In this document: piece by piece, positions 1-9,862 of the stretch
How positions within the stretch are numbered: the first letter of the stretch is position 1
Layout: each line of letters begins with the position of its first letter
Assembly (NCBI GenBank): GCA_034189135.1
Contig: JAXHVO010000090.1
Coordinates: 1-61,974 of the forward strand
Direction: 5' to 3'
DNA length: 61,974 nucleotides
DNA from: Thermodesulfobacteriota bacterium
Lineage (GTDB): Bacteria; Desulfobacterota; Desulfobacteria; Desulfobacterales; JAUWMJ01
Program-made: the position numbers and the translations under genes
Notes under the pieces: model-generated
Told to the model about the DNA's origin: nothing
The model's database searches: none
Seen by the model: only the letters and a program-made list of their open reading frames with translations

Positions 1-164
1 GCCCTTACCGGATGGGTTTTGAACCCATTAGACTCCTTCAGCGAATTTCAAATGTGGCTCTTTCGCCACCTATTCCAACGCTCCAGACTTCGCCTGGCGC
101 TACGATGTTCGATGTTCATTTGTTTTTCATTACCTTTCTCTTTTGCCTCCTGCCCTTCCCTTTT
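1..164. other. Window edge, no gene recognised
   Basis: This stretch lies downstream of the rseP stop codon. It holds a short inverted repeat around positions 80-105, with complementary CCAG/CTGG arms, in a sequence that resembles the dispersed intergenic repeats seen elsewhere in the window. I see no coding signal; the open frame across it on the plus strand is antisense to rseP and has no family resemblance. Confidence 0.3.
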
Positions 165-1229
165 TTAGTTAAAAAATATACGAGAGATATCGTTATAAAA
201 AACAAATATCATCAGCATAATGAGTATGAACATTCCTGCCTGCTGTGCCACTTCACGCACCTTTACCCCTACAGGACGCCCAATTAGCGCTTCCAAAAAG
301 AAGAAAAGTAAATGTCCCCCGTCCAGCACAGGTATGGGGATGAAATTGATTATAGCAAGGGTGATGCTTATAATTGCAATAAAGAACGATAAGCTGCCGA
401 CCCCTTTTTTTGCATAATGACCGGCCATTTGCGCAATCAGAATTGGACCGCCTATGGTTTTTACAGACTCTGTGCCTTTGATCAACCTGGCAATGCCGGT
501 GACGGTCCTTTTGGTCCATTTCCATGTTTCGCTTAAGCTCTCGACAAAGGCCTGAAAAGGATTCAGCTTTTTTATAAATCCATCGCTTCCGCTTCCTATC
601 CCGATAATATAGCTTTTTATCTCTGCGCCAAATATCGTGTCAATTTTAAGTTCTGGTACAATCGGTACATTGAACTCAGATTCGCCGCGGCGAACGGTCA
701 CGGTAATTTTTTTTCCATCGCTTAATGCAATCAGGTGAGCCATCTCTTCCCACTGTTCCACCCGGGCCCCATCAATGGCAACAATCCTATCTCCTTTCAT
801 CAGCCCGGCTTTTTGTGCGGGTTTTCCCTCCAGAACAGAACCGATGGAGGGCCTTAATACAAAAAGGCCGTATATTTGAAACATGACAAAAAATATGATC
901 GCTGCCAGAAGAAAATTAAAAAATGGTCCGGCGGCAACAATTAATATGCGTTTAAAGACATGCTTATGGGTAAAAGAGATGGGTATATCCTTGGGATCAA
1001 TTTGGGCATCAGGTTCTTCCCCCACCATCTTGACATATCCCCCAAGGGGAATGGCGGATACCCGGTAATCCGTAATGCCGATCTTTTTTCCAAAAATTCT
1101 CGGCCCGAATCCCAATGAAAATTTTTCCACGCCCACACCAAATAACCGGGCCACCAGGAAATGGCCCAATTCGTGGAAAAAAATAAGAATGCCCAACACA
1201 ATGATAAAGGCAAATAAATTTGTGGTCAT
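165..1229 (-). CDS. rseP: RseP-type site-2 zinc metalloprotease
   Basis: Intramembrane protease of the M50 family. In other bacteria it cleaves anti-sigma factors and remnant signal peptides within the inner membrane. The 354-residue product starts with a membrane segment carrying the zinc-binding HELGH motif at about residues 19-23. A PDZ domain lies at roughly 115-190 (KAGLMKGDRIVAIDG). The C-terminal membrane part has the third zinc-ligand motif NFIPIPVLDGGH. I chose the ATG at 1229 because an AGGAT sequence precedes it and the protein then begins directly at the first membrane helix; a start 15 bases upstream is possible. It is the last gene of the rpsB-to-rseP series, the usual position after dxr. 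Confidence 0.95.
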   Translation of the reverse strand: MTTNLFAFIIVLGILIFFHELGHFLVARLFGVGVEKFSLGFGPRIFGKKIGITDYRVSAIPLGGYVKMVGEEPDAQIDPKDIPISFTHKHVFKRILIVAAGPFFNFLLAAIIFFVMFQIYGLFVLRPSIGSVLEGKPAQKAGLMKGDRIVAIDGARVEQWEEMAHLIALSDGKKITVTVRRGESEFNVPIVPELKIDTIFGAEIKSYIIGIGSGSDGFIKKLNPFQAFVESLSETWKWTKRTVTGIARLIKGTESVKTIGGPILIAQMAGHYAKKGVGSLSFFIAIISITLAIINFIPIPVLDGGHLLFFFLEALIGRPVGVKVREVAQQAGMFILIMLMIFVFYNDISRIFFN

Positions 1230-1299
1230 GATAAATCCTGGCACAACGTTTAGCGCTTCACGCCATGCGTTTTATTAAAAGTTATTTTTTGGTGATTAC

Positions 1300-1385
1300 A
1301 GCATGGTTGCGGGTTACGGGTAAAAAAAGTATTTTTATCGATTTTCACAACTTGCAACCCGTAACTTGAAACTCGCAACCCGATT
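1300..1385. repeat. GTTGCGGGT-type intergenic repeat between dxr and rseP
   Basis: Alternating GTTGCGGGT / GGGTTACGGG and complementary GCAACCCGTAAC units flank an AT-rich centre (TTTTATCGATTTTCAC). Similar units recur between cdsA and uppS (about 3410-3510) and more weakly upstream of frr (about 4930-4965). They could fold as hairpins in the operon mRNA. Origin and function are unknown. Confidence 0.6.
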
Positions 1386-1410
1386 TTCCCTGTGAGCCAA
1401 TGACTTTGCG

Positions 1411-2568
1411 CTATGAGCAGGTTATCAACTCACCCGCTATTTTCCTGGCCCACTGATCCGCTTCCATAATATCCGAAAGAGTTGGATGGTTAACCACTGT
1501 GTGGCGATTCATGGTATCATTTATTATTTGATGAATGTCGGTAAATGATATACGCCGGTTTAAAAAAGCAATGACCGCTTCTTCATTGGCGGCATTTAAT
1601 ACTGCAGGGAAAGTCTCCCCTGCTTTACAGGTATCGTAAGCCAGCGCAAGACAGGGAAACTTTTCAAAATCCGGCTGTTGAAATGTAAAGGCCCCGATAC
1701 CTGCAAAATCAGGCAACTCCTGACATAAGGGAAGCCGCTCAGGATACGACAAGGCATATGCAATCGCTCCTTTCATATCCGGAATTCCTATCTGGGCCAT
1801 TACGGATCCATCCTTAAAGGAAACCATGGAATGAATCATGCTCTGGGGTTGAATCAAAACTTCGATTCTATCATGTGAAACCCCAAAAAGATCTTTGGCT
1901 TCCAGAACCTCCAGCCCTTTGTTCATCATGGTGGCAGAATCGATACTTATCTTTCTTCCCATCTGCCAGGTGGGATGATTCAACGCATCTTCCGGTTTGA
2001 TTTCGCCAAATTCCTCTAACGGACGTTGCAAAAAAGGACCTCCCGAACCGGTAAGAAATATCCGGTCTAAATCTTCCATCCGGCTTCCGGCAATACACTG
2101 AAATATTGCGCTGTGCTCGCTGTCAATGGGAAGTATTTTAACTCCTTTTTCAGCTGCCTGTTTTACAACAATTTCTCCTGCCATGACAAGTGTTTCTTTA
2201 TTTGCCAGGGCAATATCCTTTCCTGCATCTATGGCAGCCAGTGTCGGCAGCAAACCAGCCGCACCTACCATGGCAGTGACCACCATATCAACCCCGGACA
2301 GGGTGGCAGCCGATTTGTATCCTGCCAGACCGTGCATGATTTCAACCCCTCTTGCGCTAGGCATGAGCTTTTTCAGCTCATCCGCATTCTTTTTATCAAA
2401 AACTGCGGCAAGCTCAGGCTTCAAAGACTCGATCTGGCGAGCAAGCAAGGCAACGTTTTTTTTTGCCGCCAAAGCTTTAATGTTAAACCGATTGGGAAAT
2501 TGTTCTACGATCTTTACCGCATTCCGGCCTATGGAACCGGTAGAGCCGAGTATGGAAAGATTTTTCAT
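1411..2568 (-). CDS. dxr: 1-deoxy-D-xylulose 5-phosphate reductoisomerase
   Basis: Second enzyme of the non-mevalonate isoprenoid pathway: NADPH-dependent conversion of DXP to 2-C-methyl-D-erythritol 4-phosphate in the cytoplasm. The 385-residue length is typical. The N-terminal Rossmann motif GSTGSIGRN is at residues 8-16. Catalytic and metal-binding segments PIDSEHSAIFQ (about residue 150) and SIDSATMMNKGLEV (about 205-220) are intact. The start at 2568 is the only one that keeps the complete nucleotide-binding strand. Its neighbours cdsA, uppS and rseP are the standard Dxr neighbours in proteobacteria, and uppS belongs to the same isoprenoid route. Confidence 0.97.
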   Translation of the reverse strand: MKNLSILGSTGSIGRNAVKIVEQFPNRFNIKALAAKKNVALLARQIESLKPELAAVFDKKNADELKKLMPSARGVEIMHGLAGYKSAATLSGVDMVVTAMVGAAGLLPTLAAIDAGKDIALANKETLVMAGEIVVKQAAEKGVKILPIDSEHSAIFQCIAGSRMEDLDRIFLTGSGGPFLQRPLEEFGEIKPEDALNHPTWQMGRKISIDSATMMNKGLEVLEAKDLFGVSHDRIEVLIQPQSMIHSMVSFKDGSVMAQIGIPDMKGAIAYALSYPERLPLCQELPDFAGIGAFTFQQPDFEKFPCLALAYDTCKAGETFPAVLNAANEEAVIAFLNRRISFTDIHQIINDTMNRHTVVNHPTLSDIMEADQWARKIAGELITCS

Positions 2569-2600
2569 TGGGTTTATGGTTGTTGATGGTCGATCATCAA

Positions 2601-3404
2601 TTATATTAAGTAACTTTTAAAAAAATAGGCCACCGGCGCTGCGAATAAGAGCGCATCAATACGATCCAGAAAGCCACCGTGACCTGGAAGTAAGCCCCCT
2701 GAATCTTTGACCTTAGACGACCTCTTAAGCATCGATTCAAACAAATCTCCCACCTGCCCTGCAATCCCGATAACAACAAAAAACAAAAGACTTGACGTCC
2801 ATGGAAGTGTGGGTAGAAAAAAATACTTTACCAAAGATCCCACCAACAGATTTGCTGCCAGCCCGCCGATAGATCCTTCTACTGTTTTTGCCGGACTCAC
2901 CGCCGGGCATAATTTGTGGCGGCCCAGGTAAGAGCCAAAATAATATGCACTTGTGTCTCCGGCAAATATCACCGCCAAAATAAGAAATATCCAAATCATG
3001 CCGTCTGCCTGATTTCGTATCAGGACCAGGAAAGAAAGCAAAAGAGGAATGTAGATAACCCCCTGAACCTGCTTTTTAATTGTTTCAAGTACGTTTGGAT
3101 TTGTTTTGTATTGCGGAAGAGATATTAGGCCACAAAGTGTTATGTTTAACGCAATGACTATTGAAATAAGATCAAAAGCTCTGCCTGAAGCAGCGAGGAC
3201 AATCATAGCGCCGACCAACAGGCCGACAATCATCATCACAGAAACAATCTTTTCATTTGAATCTAAGACAATACGGAAATATTCCCACATGGACAGCAGG
3301 CACACGACTCCGATCAAAACAGCAAAATAAACACCTCCGTTGACAATTAATAAAATAAGAAAAGGAAGTGCAACGATTCCTGTTATCCAGCGTTTTAAGT
3401 GCAT
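2601..3404 (-). CDS. cdsA: Phosphatidate cytidylyltransferase
   Basis: Membrane enzyme that makes CDP-diacylglycerol from phosphatidate and CTP, the entry to phospholipid head-group synthesis. The 267-residue protein is almost entirely hydrophobic helices. It carries the family signature near its C terminus (SKVKDSGGLLPGHGGFLDR, about residues 230-248) and a conserved GDTSAYYFG segment near residue 145. It lies between uppS and dxr in the canonical order. The 175-base gap to uppS contains a copy of the GTTGCGGGT-type repeat. Confidence 0.95.
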   Translation of the reverse strand: MHLKRWITGIVALPFLILLIVNGGVYFAVLIGVVCLLSMWEYFRIVLDSNEKIVSVMMIVGLLVGAMIVLAASGRAFDLISIVIALNITLCGLISLPQYKTNPNVLETIKKQVQGVIYIPLLLSFLVLIRNQADGMIWIFLILAVIFAGDTSAYYFGSYLGRHKLCPAVSPAKTVEGSIGGLAANLLVGSLVKYFFLPTLPWTSSLLFFVVIGIAGQVGDLFESMLKRSSKVKDSGGLLPGHGGFLDRIDALLFAAPVAYFFKSYLI

Positions 3405-3409
3405 AATCT

Positions 3410-3515
3410 TTCGAGTTCCGGGTTGCGAGTTTCGAGTTGCGGGTTATAAAAAAGGATTATTTCCGATTTTCACCATTCGCAACACGAAATTCGTAACATC
3501 ATCTTGCAACGTAAA
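3410..3515. repeat. GTTGCGGGT-type intergenic repeat between uppS and cdsA
   Basis: Repeated GAGTTCCGGGTTGCGAGTT and GTTGCGGGTT units are followed by an AT-rich centre with TTTCCGATTTTCACC and then complementary CGCAACACG / TTGCAACG units. The layout and centre match the element at about 1300-1385, so it is the same dispersed repeat type. Confidence 0.55.
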
Positions 3516-3578
3516 AACAATATCCCGGCTGAAATCGACAACAAACTGTCAATATGATGTTTCTAAGCGTCTTAATAT

Positions 3579-4328
3579 TCATGCCTCTAACCCGCCGAAC
3601 CGACGCTCGCGATTCTGGTAATTCTTAATAATAGATACAAATTCATCTTCGGTAAAGTCCGGCCACAATGTATCTGTCACATAAATTTCCGTATAGGCAA
3701 TTTGCCACAGCAGAAAATTGCTGATACGCATTTCACCACTTGTACGAATCAGTAGATCCGGATCAGGAATCGAATCGGTGCAAAGATGTTTTGATATTGT
3801 TTCGGGTGTGATCAAATCCGTATCTATGTGGCCCTGTTTTACTTTTAATGCAATTCGGCGAACCATCTGTACAATTTCCCAGCGTCCGCCATAGCTAAGT
3901 GCAAGATTTAGCTGCATCCCGCTATTTTTTTTGGTCAGTGCCATGATTTTATCCAGTTGCTTGCGAACATCTTCATTCAGCCGTTCTATCTGACCGATCG
4001 CATTGAGCCGGATATTCTCATCTATCATCTCTTTCTTTTCTGACTTAAGAAATTTTAATAGGAGGGCCATCAGGGCATCGACCTCGTTTTTTGGTCTGTG
4101 CCAGTTTTCCGTGGAAAAAGCATACAGGGTCAGATGGGGTATTCCAATTTCTCTGGAAGCTCTAACAATGGTACGAACCGTTTCCACACCTTTTTCGTGT
4201 CCATTAATCCGGTTCATTAGACGCTTTTTTGCCCATCGCCCGTTTCCATCCATGATAATGGCAATATGTGAGGGAAGCTTTGCCATATCGAGATCTAGAC
4301 GGATAAGGGAAGGTTTGCTAGAATTCAA
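3579..4328 (-). CDS. uppS: Isoprenyl transferase (undecaprenyl diphosphate synthase)
   Basis: Cis-prenyltransferase that adds isopentenyl units to farnesyl diphosphate to make the C55 carrier lipid for peptidoglycan and O-antigen synthesis. The 249-residue protein has the diagnostic IMDGNGRWAKKR motif with the catalytic Asp at about residue 27, a TLYAFSTENWHRP segment near residue 80, and RTSGEMRISNFLLWQ followed by YTEIYVTDTLWPDF near the C terminus. The start at 4328 is TTG and overlaps the end of frr by 11 bases, indicating translational coupling. An ATG 42 bases further in lacks a ribosome-binding site. Confidence 0.95.
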   Translation of the reverse strand: MNSSKPSLIRLDLDMAKLPSHIAIIMDGNGRWAKKRLMNRINGHEKGVETVRTIVRASREIGIPHLTLYAFSTENWHRPKNEVDALMALLLKFLKSEKKEMIDENIRLNAIGQIERLNEDVRKQLDKIMALTKKNSGMQLNLALSYGGRWEIVQMVRRIALKVKQGHIDTDLITPETISKHLCTDSIPDPDLLIRTSGEMRISNFLLWQIAYTEIYVTDTLWPDFTEDEFVSIIKNYQNRERRFGGLEA

Positions 4329-4875
4329 GGATCTCTTTCTCTTTTTCTTTATTTACATCGTCAATTAACTGGATATGCTCGTCTGTAATTTTCTGGATCT
4401 GATCCTGGGCTTTGAACGCATCGTCTTCCGAAATATCACCATCCTTTTTCAGGCCTTTTAACAGTTCGTTTGAATCACGCCTGATGTTGCGCACCGCAAT
4501 TTTATGATCTTCGCTAATTTTATTAATGATTTTCACCAGCTCTTTCCGTCTTTCTTCCGTAAGCGGAGGAATGGATATACGGATAATCTTACCATCATTC
4601 GATGGGGTAAGGCCCAAATCCGATTTTAATATGGCCTTTTCAATTTCTTTTATCACCGATGCATCCCAGGGTTGAATCGTAATCAAGCGGCTCTCGGGAA
4701 CAGAAAGAGTGGCCATCTGGTTTAACGGAGTCAAGGTGCCATAATAATCCACCCGTATACCGTCTAAAATTGTTAAAGAAGCCCTGCCGGTCCTCACTTT
4801 ATTGAATTCATTTTTCAGCGCATTTACCGACTTTCCCATATTTTCCCTGGTTTCCTGGTATATCGATTCAATCAT
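4318..4875 (-). CDS. frr: Ribosome recycling factor
   Basis: Splits post-termination ribosomes together with EF-G. The 185 residues from the ATG at 4875 match the family length. The sequence shows the alternating helical domain I and the compact domain II segment VRTGRASLTILDGIRVDYYG. The ATG is preceded by GAGGT. The reading frame stays open 22 codons upstream, but that extension falls in intergenic repeat-like sequence and is not family-like. It sits in the rpsB-tsf-pyrH-frr order, though a 247-bp repeat element separates it from pyrH. Confidence 0.96.
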   Translation of the reverse strand: MIESIYQETRENMGKSVNALKNEFNKVRTGRASLTILDGIRVDYYGTLTPLNQMATLSVPESRLITIQPWDASVIKEIEKAILKSDLGLTPSNDGKIIRISIPPLTEERRKELVKIINKISEDHKIAVRNIRRDSNELLKGLKKDGDISEDDAFKAQDQIQKITDEHIQLIDDVNKEKEKEILEF

Positions 4876-5036
4876 GGCTTTTACCTCATAACTTTTTAAG
4901 TAGTTAAGTGGTTTTGCATACGTGATGCATAGTATCTGCAACTCACAACACGTAACTCGTATTCAACTGAGGGATCGGGGAGTTTCTGATCAACAGTCTT
5001 TCTTGTGAACCGTTTGAGCTTTAATGATTGTTAGTG

Positions 5037-5283
5037 GTTTATCCGGAGAAGCGCCCATTTGCCCGTATCAGCCTTAACAAATAAGTAAGTCCGGCACTCT
5101 GTACACGCCCCCTATCTTCTCAGTTAAATCCATACAGGCAGAGACGACCAACGCTGCCGTGGGCTTCCGTCTCTTGGGGCTGGTTCAAATCGAATCTCAG
5201 TCCGCCTCAGGCGGACCGTACGCCGATTTCTCGAAATTATTGTTACGGCGGATACGGACAAATGGGCGCTTCTCCGGACAAAC
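5037..5283. repeat. Hairpin element, family A copy 1 (MITE-like)
   Basis: A 247-bp element lies between pyrH and frr. Its 42-base ends are inverted repeats (38 of 42 paired), running from the GTTTATCCGGAGAAGCG end to the complementary CGCTTCTCCGGACAAAC end. The interior contains ACGCCCCCTATCTTCTCAG and CCATACAGGCAGAGA. The same interior occurs at 25414-25653 and, inverted, at 36331-36535, although the outer arms differ. It has no coding capacity. A mobile or formerly mobile non-autonomous element is the simplest reading. Confidence 0.8.
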
Positions 5284-5317
5284 TGAGCAGAGATTGAAAA
5301 ACTCTCTGACCCCTCAA

Positions 5318-6034
5318 TTAACTATTTATCATGGTGCCTACTTCTTCACCGCAGATCACTTTACGCAAACTTCCCTTTTGTTTCAAATTAAAAACAGACA
5401 AAGGAAGATTATTATCCATTGCCAGGGAAATTGCGGTCATATCCATTACTTTAAGCTGCCTTTCCAGGACTTCCATATAGCTAATTTTCTTTATCATCTT
5501 TGCCTCGCTGTTTTGAGCGGGGTCAAAATTATAAAGGCCATCCACTTTGGTGGCCTTTAAAAGCAGCTCTGCGTGAATCTCCTGGGCCCTTAAAACAGCC
5601 GCCGTATCTGTGGTAAAATAGGGATTTCCTGTGCCCGCCGCAAAAATAACCACCCGCCCCTTTTCAAGATGTCGGACAGCTCTGCGGCGAATATAGGGCT
5701 CAGCCACTTCGTGCATGGATATGGCAGTCTGTGTACGTGTTTGAATTCCCATTTTTTCCAGAGCGCTTTGCAATGCCAGGCTGTTTATCACTGTAGCCAG
5801 CATTCCCATATGATCTGCGGAAGCCCTATCCATACCAAACGAACTGGCGGCAACGCCCCGGAAAATATTACCCCCACCGACAACGATGGCAAGCTGAACT
5901 CCAAGATCAAATACCGAACGCACCTCATTGGCCACGTACTTTAGCATATCCGGGCTAATTCCATAGTCTTGTTCGCCCATCAGTGCTTCACCGCTTATCT
6001 TTACCAGTACTTTGTTATATCGAGAAAGTGGCAA
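5318..6034 (-). CDS. pyrH: UMP kinase
   Basis: Phosphorylates UMP to UDP in pyrimidine nucleotide synthesis; an amino-acid-kinase fold, not related to adenylate kinase. The 238-residue product has the N-terminal [13 protein letters not shown] strand, the glycine-rich [10 protein letters not shown] segment near residue 52 and the C-terminal [14 protein letters not shown] segment. The start is TTG at 6034; a GGGGAG sequence about ten bases upstream supports it and no better ATG exists. Only three bases separate it from the tsf stop, so the two are co-transcribed. Confidence 0.96.
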   Translation of the reverse strand: MPLSRYNKVLVKISGEALMGEQDYGISPDMLKYVANEVRSVFDLGVQLAIVVGGGNIFRGVAASSFGMDRASADHMGMLATVINSLALQSALEKMGIQTRTQTAISMHEVAEPYIRRRAVRHLEKGRVVIFAAGTGNPYFTTDTAAVLRAQEIHAELLLKATKVDGLYNFDPAQNSEAKMIKKISYMEVLERQLKVMDMTAISLAMDNNLPLSVFNLKQKGSLRKVICGEEVGTMINS

Positions 6035-6037
6035 TGA

Positions 6038-6637
6038 TTAAGACTCCCCGGTTTGAAATCTGGCAAAACGCTTAATGGTAATATTCTCGCCGATTTTTGC
6101 TATTAGCTCGTTTAGCAGGTCTGCAATCGTTATTTTGGGATCACGCACATAAGCCTGATTTAGCAGGCAGCTTTCCTTAATAAATTTATTCAGTTTGCCT
6201 TCCGCTATCTTGTCTATCATATTTTCCGGTTTTCCCATTTCAAGCGCCTGGGCACGATAAATCTCCCTTTCCTTGTTGATTACATCTTCGGGCACATCTT
6301 CAGTGTTGATTCCCAGCGGGTTTGCCGCGGCAATGTGCATGGCAATATTTTTGGCAAATTCCTGAAAATCTTCATTTTTTGCGACAAAATCCGTTTCACA
6401 ACCGATCTCCACCAACACCCCTAATTTTCCACCCATATGAATATAGGACTGGATGACACCTTCCGTCATTGCCCTGCCTGCTCTTTTTGCAGCGGTTGCC
6501 AATCCTTTTTTTCTTAAAAAATCAACGGCCTTATCTACATCGACGTCACATTCTGAAAGGGCTTGCTTGCAATCCATTATTCCTGCCCCGGTCTTTTCCC
6601 GGAGTTGTTTTACCATTTCCGCACTAATCGTTGTCAT
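6038..6637 (-). CDS. tsf: Translation elongation factor Ts
   Basis: Guanine-nucleotide exchange factor for EF-Tu. The 199-residue product is the short form of the family. The N-terminal UBA-like domain contains VKQLREKTGAGIMDCKQAL, and the core carries the conserved ETDFVAKNEDF segment near residue 82. The ATG at 6637 follows GGAGAG at good spacing; a GTG two codons earlier is also in frame. The stop of rpsB overlaps the ribosome-binding region, consistent with tight rpsB-tsf coupling. Confidence 0.97.
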   Translation of the reverse strand: MTTISAEMVKQLREKTGAGIMDCKQALSECDVDVDKAVDFLRKKGLATAAKRAGRAMTEGVIQSYIHMGGKLGVLVEIGCETDFVAKNEDFQEFAKNIAMHIAAANPLGINTEDVPEDVINKEREIYRAQALEMGKPENMIDKIAEGKLNKFIKESCLLNQAYVRDPKITIADLLNELIAKIGENITIKRFARFQTGES

Positions 6638-6639
6638 CT

Positions 6640-7554
6640 TCACTCTCCTGTGGTGTCTTCTTGGCTATCTTCCTTATCTTTTTCGCTTTCGATTTCTTGC
6701 AGGTCTTCCGGCGGCTGTTCCGCTGTGGTTCTTTTTATGATCTCTACCACCGGCCCATCTGAGCCGTCAGAAATCACTTTTCTTTCACCAGGTTTCAGCT
6801 CTGCCCCAACATTGGCAATCTCCGCTTTTCCTTCTACTTCCTTATCAGCATCCGCCTGTTGTTTTTCGGCCAGCCGCTCTTTCCCTTCAATACATGCATC
6901 AGAAATTCTAGATGAAATCAGTCTGATGGCCCTTATGGCATCATCATTACCCGGAATGATATAATCAATTTCATCAGGGTCACAATTTGTATCCACAATG
7001 GCAATAATGGGAATGTTAAGTCTCCTTCCTTCCCTGACCGCAATTGCCTCTTTTCTGGGATCAACCACAAATATTGCTCCGGGAAGCCCGTTCATGGTTC
7101 TAATTCCACCAAGGTTGTTGTCAAGCTTCACTCGTTCCTTTTCCAGCTTCAGCCTCTCCTTCTTGGGGAAAAGATTAATTGAACCGTCATTCATAATATT
7201 GTTAAGATAGTTTAGACGATCGATGCTCTGCTTAATGGTCTGAAAATTGGTCAGCATTCCTCCCAGCCACCTGTTATGCACGTAAAACATTTCGCATCGG
7301 TTGGCCTCTTCATAAATAGATTCCCGGGCCTGCTTCTTGGTGCCGACAAAAAGAACCGGCTTGCCGCTGGCAACCGTATCGACCACAAAATCATAAACAG
7401 TCTTAAACATTCGAACGGTTTTTTGCAGATCAATAATATAAATACCGTTTCTCGCCCCGAAGATAAAAGGTTTCATCTTCGGGTTCCAGCGTTTGGTCTG
7501 ATGACCGAAATGCACCCCTGCTTCAAGGAGTTCCTTCATTGTTACGTAAGCCAT
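6640..7554 (-). CDS. rpsB: 30S ribosomal protein S2 with acidic C-terminal extension
   Basis: Small-subunit protein needed for S1 docking. At 304 residues it is longer than the usual 230-260. The first ~230 residues are standard S2 ([20 protein letters not shown], then [18 protein letters not shown] and [14 protein letters not shown]). After about residue 235 comes a charged tail rich in Glu, Lys and Asp. Such tails occur in some deltaproteobacterial S2 proteins and are probably disordered. The gene begins the rpsB-tsf-pyrH-frr series. Confidence 0.97.
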   Translation of the reverse strand: MAYVTMKELLEAGVHFGHQTKRWNPKMKPFIFGARNGIYIIDLQKTVRMFKTVYDFVVDTVASGKPVLFVGTKKQARESIYEEANRCEMFYVHNRWLGGMLTNFQTIKQSIDRLNYLNNIMNDGSINLFPKKERLKLEKERVKLDNNLGGIRTMNGLPGAIFVVDPRKEAIAVREGRRLNIPIIAIVDTNCDPDEIDYIIPGNDDAIRAIRLISSRISDACIEGKERLAEKQQADADKEVEGKAEIANVGAELKPGERKVISDGSDGPVVEIIKRTTAEQPPEDLQEIESEKDKEDSQEDTTGE

Positions 7555-7614
7555 TACTCTCTCCTCTCATGGTTTTTCCACCGCCTTTTTCTTTCCAAAT
7601 TCCGACTTTATCTT

Positions 7615-7756
7615 GAGACTTTTGCAAAACGGCACTTTTTTTCCGATTTCTGCGTCAGGCTCAAATTTCAATCCTCGAAATATTCAATATATTCCTGTGG
7701 TTGAAATTTTCGCCTTCCTTGAACTCGAACAAAAATTACCATTTTTCAAAGGTCTC
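7615..7756. repeat. Short inverted-repeat element, family B copy 1
   Basis: A 142-bp element upstream of rpsB with ends GAGACTTTTGCAAAACGG and complementary CCATTTTTCAAAGGTCTC (15 of 18 paired). Its interior, read on the minus strand, contains CCACAGGAA followed by TATTTCGAGGATT. The same two words in the same order and similar spacing occur inside the element at 57460-57638. It has no open frame of note. It is probably a MITE-like non-autonomous element and could supply a hairpin upstream of the ribosomal operon. Confidence 0.65.
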
Positions 7757-7882
7757 ACAAAGCACCGGGAACAAGGTCCAAAGACGTGTGAGTTATAAAA
7801 AAATCTTTTGTGTTTAACAAACTAAAATCCAATTGGCAACATTTATTTATTTTATCAAATAAAACCTGATACGCACGAATAT

Positions 7883-8791
7883 TTACTTTTTGCTCAGCTG
7901 AGCCACTCGGTTATATCCACTATAATCTTTTGAAAAAATGATATTTTCATATTTACCACATTTTTCCGCAATCCGGCTGACATCGTTTTTCTGATCATGT
8001 CCTATCTCCAGAAATAACCTTCCGTATTGCTTTAAATAAAGATGTGCCGAACAGATAATTTGTTTCAGGCTGCCCAAGCCATCCTCTTTTCCATCAATCG
8101 ATAGACGGGGTTCGTGTCGGTAAATTTCCGGCTCAAGCCCGGCGATATCTCCTGACCGAATATAAGGCGGGTTGGATACAATCATATCAAAAGAAATCTT
8201 TTCCCTATTTAAGCTTGATAACCAATCGCCGGCAAAAAATGACACTTTCGCATCGATATTGTTCTTCTTTGCGTTCTTTTTTGCCACTTTAATTGTGCGT
8301 AAGCTGCAATCCGAAGCAAAATAATGATGCATGGGCTGCTCTTTGGCAAGAGCAAGCACAATCGCTCCTGATCCTGTACCCAGATCGAGTATACGCATCG
8401 GTCTAGATTTTAAATTTCCGAATGAAGCTGCAGATAAGAACGATAGGGACGCCTCAACAAGACACTCGGTTTCAGGTCTAGGTATCAAAACATCGTTTGT
8501 CACCACAAGCTCTAAAGACCAGAACTCCTTCACGCCTGTAATATAAGCAACGGGCTCTCGTGCGGTTCTTCTTTTAATCAGGGCTTTGAAACTCTCCAGT
8601 TCATTCCTGTTAAGCGGCTGATCATAACGCAGATACAGATCGATTCGGTTGATATTCAGGGTATGGGCCAGTAATATTTCAGCGCTGGGTCTGGGGCTCT
8701 CTATACTGCGGGATTCAAAATAAGACGCGGTCCACTTTAAGGTTTTAAGTATGGTCCATTCATCACCGCTGGAATCAGGCTGGTTATTCAT
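7883..8791 (-). CDS. prmC: Release factor glutamine methyltransferase
   Basis: SAM-dependent enzyme that methylates the Gln of the GGQ motif in release factors RF1 and RF2. The 302-residue protein has the N-terminal helical substrate domain, the SAM-binding motif [15 protein letters not shown] near residue 115-130 and the catalytic [11 protein letters not shown] motif near 190. The ATG at 8791 is preferred because it overlaps the prfA stop in ATGAATAA; a start 42 bases upstream would run further into prfA. prfA, encoding its substrate, is directly upstream. Confidence 0.95.
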   Translation of the reverse strand: MNNQPDSSGDEWTILKTLKWTASYFESRSIESPRPSAEILLAHTLNINRIDLYLRYDQPLNRNELESFKALIKRRTAREPVAYITGVKEFWSLELVVTNDVLIPRPETECLVEASLSFLSAASFGNLKSRPMRILDLGTGSGAIVLALAKEQPMHHYFASDCSLRTIKVAKKNAKKNNIDAKVSFFAGDWLSSLNREKISFDMIVSNPPYIRSGDIAGLEPEIYRHEPRLSIDGKEDGLGSLKQIICSAHLYLKQYGRLFLEIGHDQKNDVSRIAEKCGKYENIIFSKDYSGYNRVAQLSKK

Positions 8792-9845
8792 TCTGCATGG
8801 CCTTGGCCTGGTAATTCGTTGTAAGTCCATCAATTATTTCAGTGATGTTGCCTTGCAGAATGTCTTCAAGTTTATAAAGAGTCAGCCCAACCCGATGGTC
8901 AGTGACTCTTCCCTGGGGAAAGTTGTAGGTTCTGATTCTTTCGCTCCTGTCCCCGCTTCCGACTTGGCTTTTCCTCTCCTGCGATCTTTCTTCATTTTGT
9001 TTTTGAATCATGGCATCAAGGAGACGGGCACGCAAGACCTTCATGGCCTTGTTTTTGTTTTTAAGTTGTGATTTTTCATCCTGACACGTCACCACCAGTC
9101 CTGTGGGCAGATGGGTGATGCGCACGGCCGAATCCGTTGTATTTACACTCTGCCCGCCTGGGCCGGTTGACCGATATACATCGACTTTAATTTCACTCGG
9201 ATCAATCTGAAGTTCAACATCCTCGGCTTCAGGCAAAACGGCAACGGTCACCGCAGATGTATGTATCCTGCCCTGTGTCTCAGTGGTCGGCACGCGCTGC
9301 ACACGATGTGTACCACTTTCAAACTTTAAGGCACTGTATGCCCCTTTGCCGTGTACCATTGCAATAATCTCTTTAAAACCGCCGACACCGGTTTCATGAT
9401 GAGACAGCACTTCAACTTTCCAATTCCTGTTTTCTGCATATTTGCTGTACATTCTGAAAAGATCACCCCCAAATAAAGCGGCTTCTTCTCCACCCGTTCC
9501 GGCACGGATTTCAATGATGACGTTTCTTTCATCATTTGGATCTTTGGGAACCAGGAGCTTTTTTAAATCTTCTTCAAGACGCTCTTTTTTTTGATTAAGC
9601 GAAGCAATTTCTTCTTTGGCAAGATCTTTTATGTCAGAATCTCCATCCGCCAGCAGTTCCGCACTTTCATCCAGGTCCTGCAGAACCTGATTGTATGTCC
9701 GGAAAACAGACACCACCTTGCCGAGCTCTGCATGCTCACGAACGTACTTCTGGTATACCGGTCGATCCTTAATAATATCAGGATCACTTAATAATGTTTC
9801 GATCTCTGAAAAGCGTTTCTCGACCCCTTTTAACTTCTCAAACAT
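8784..9845 (-). CDS. prfA: Peptide chain release factor 1
   Basis: Recognises UAA and UAG stop codons and triggers peptide release. The 353-residue protein has the catalytic GGQ in [17 protein letters not shown] (about residue 230), methylated by the neighbouring PrmC. The conserved [12 protein letters not shown] and [18 protein letters not shown] segments are intact. Length and domain order are normal. Since RF1 does not read UGA, it should not compete directly with selenocysteine insertion at the two UGA codons further along this window. Confidence 0.97.
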   Translation of the reverse strand: MFEKLKGVEKRFSEIETLLSDPDIIKDRPVYQKYVREHAELGKVVSVFRTYNQVLQDLDESAELLADGDSDIKDLAKEEIASLNQKKERLEEDLKKLLVPKDPNDERNVIIEIRAGTGGEEAALFGGDLFRMYSKYAENRNWKVEVLSHHETGVGGFKEIIAMVHGKGAYSALKFESGTHRVQRVPTTETQGRIHTSAVTVAVLPEAEDVELQIDPSEIKVDVYRSTGPGGQSVNTTDSAVRITHLPTGLVVTCQDEKSQLKNKNKAMKVLRARLLDAMIQKQNEERSQERKSQVGSGDRSERIRTYNFPQGRVTDHRVGLTLYKLEDILQGNITEIIDGLTTNYQAKAMQNE

Positions 9846-9862
9846 GAATAACTAAATTCCCA

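Noticed and set aside
12-287. A 91-residue plus-strand ORF at the window start
   Set aside because: It is antisense to the end of rseP and has no family-like features.
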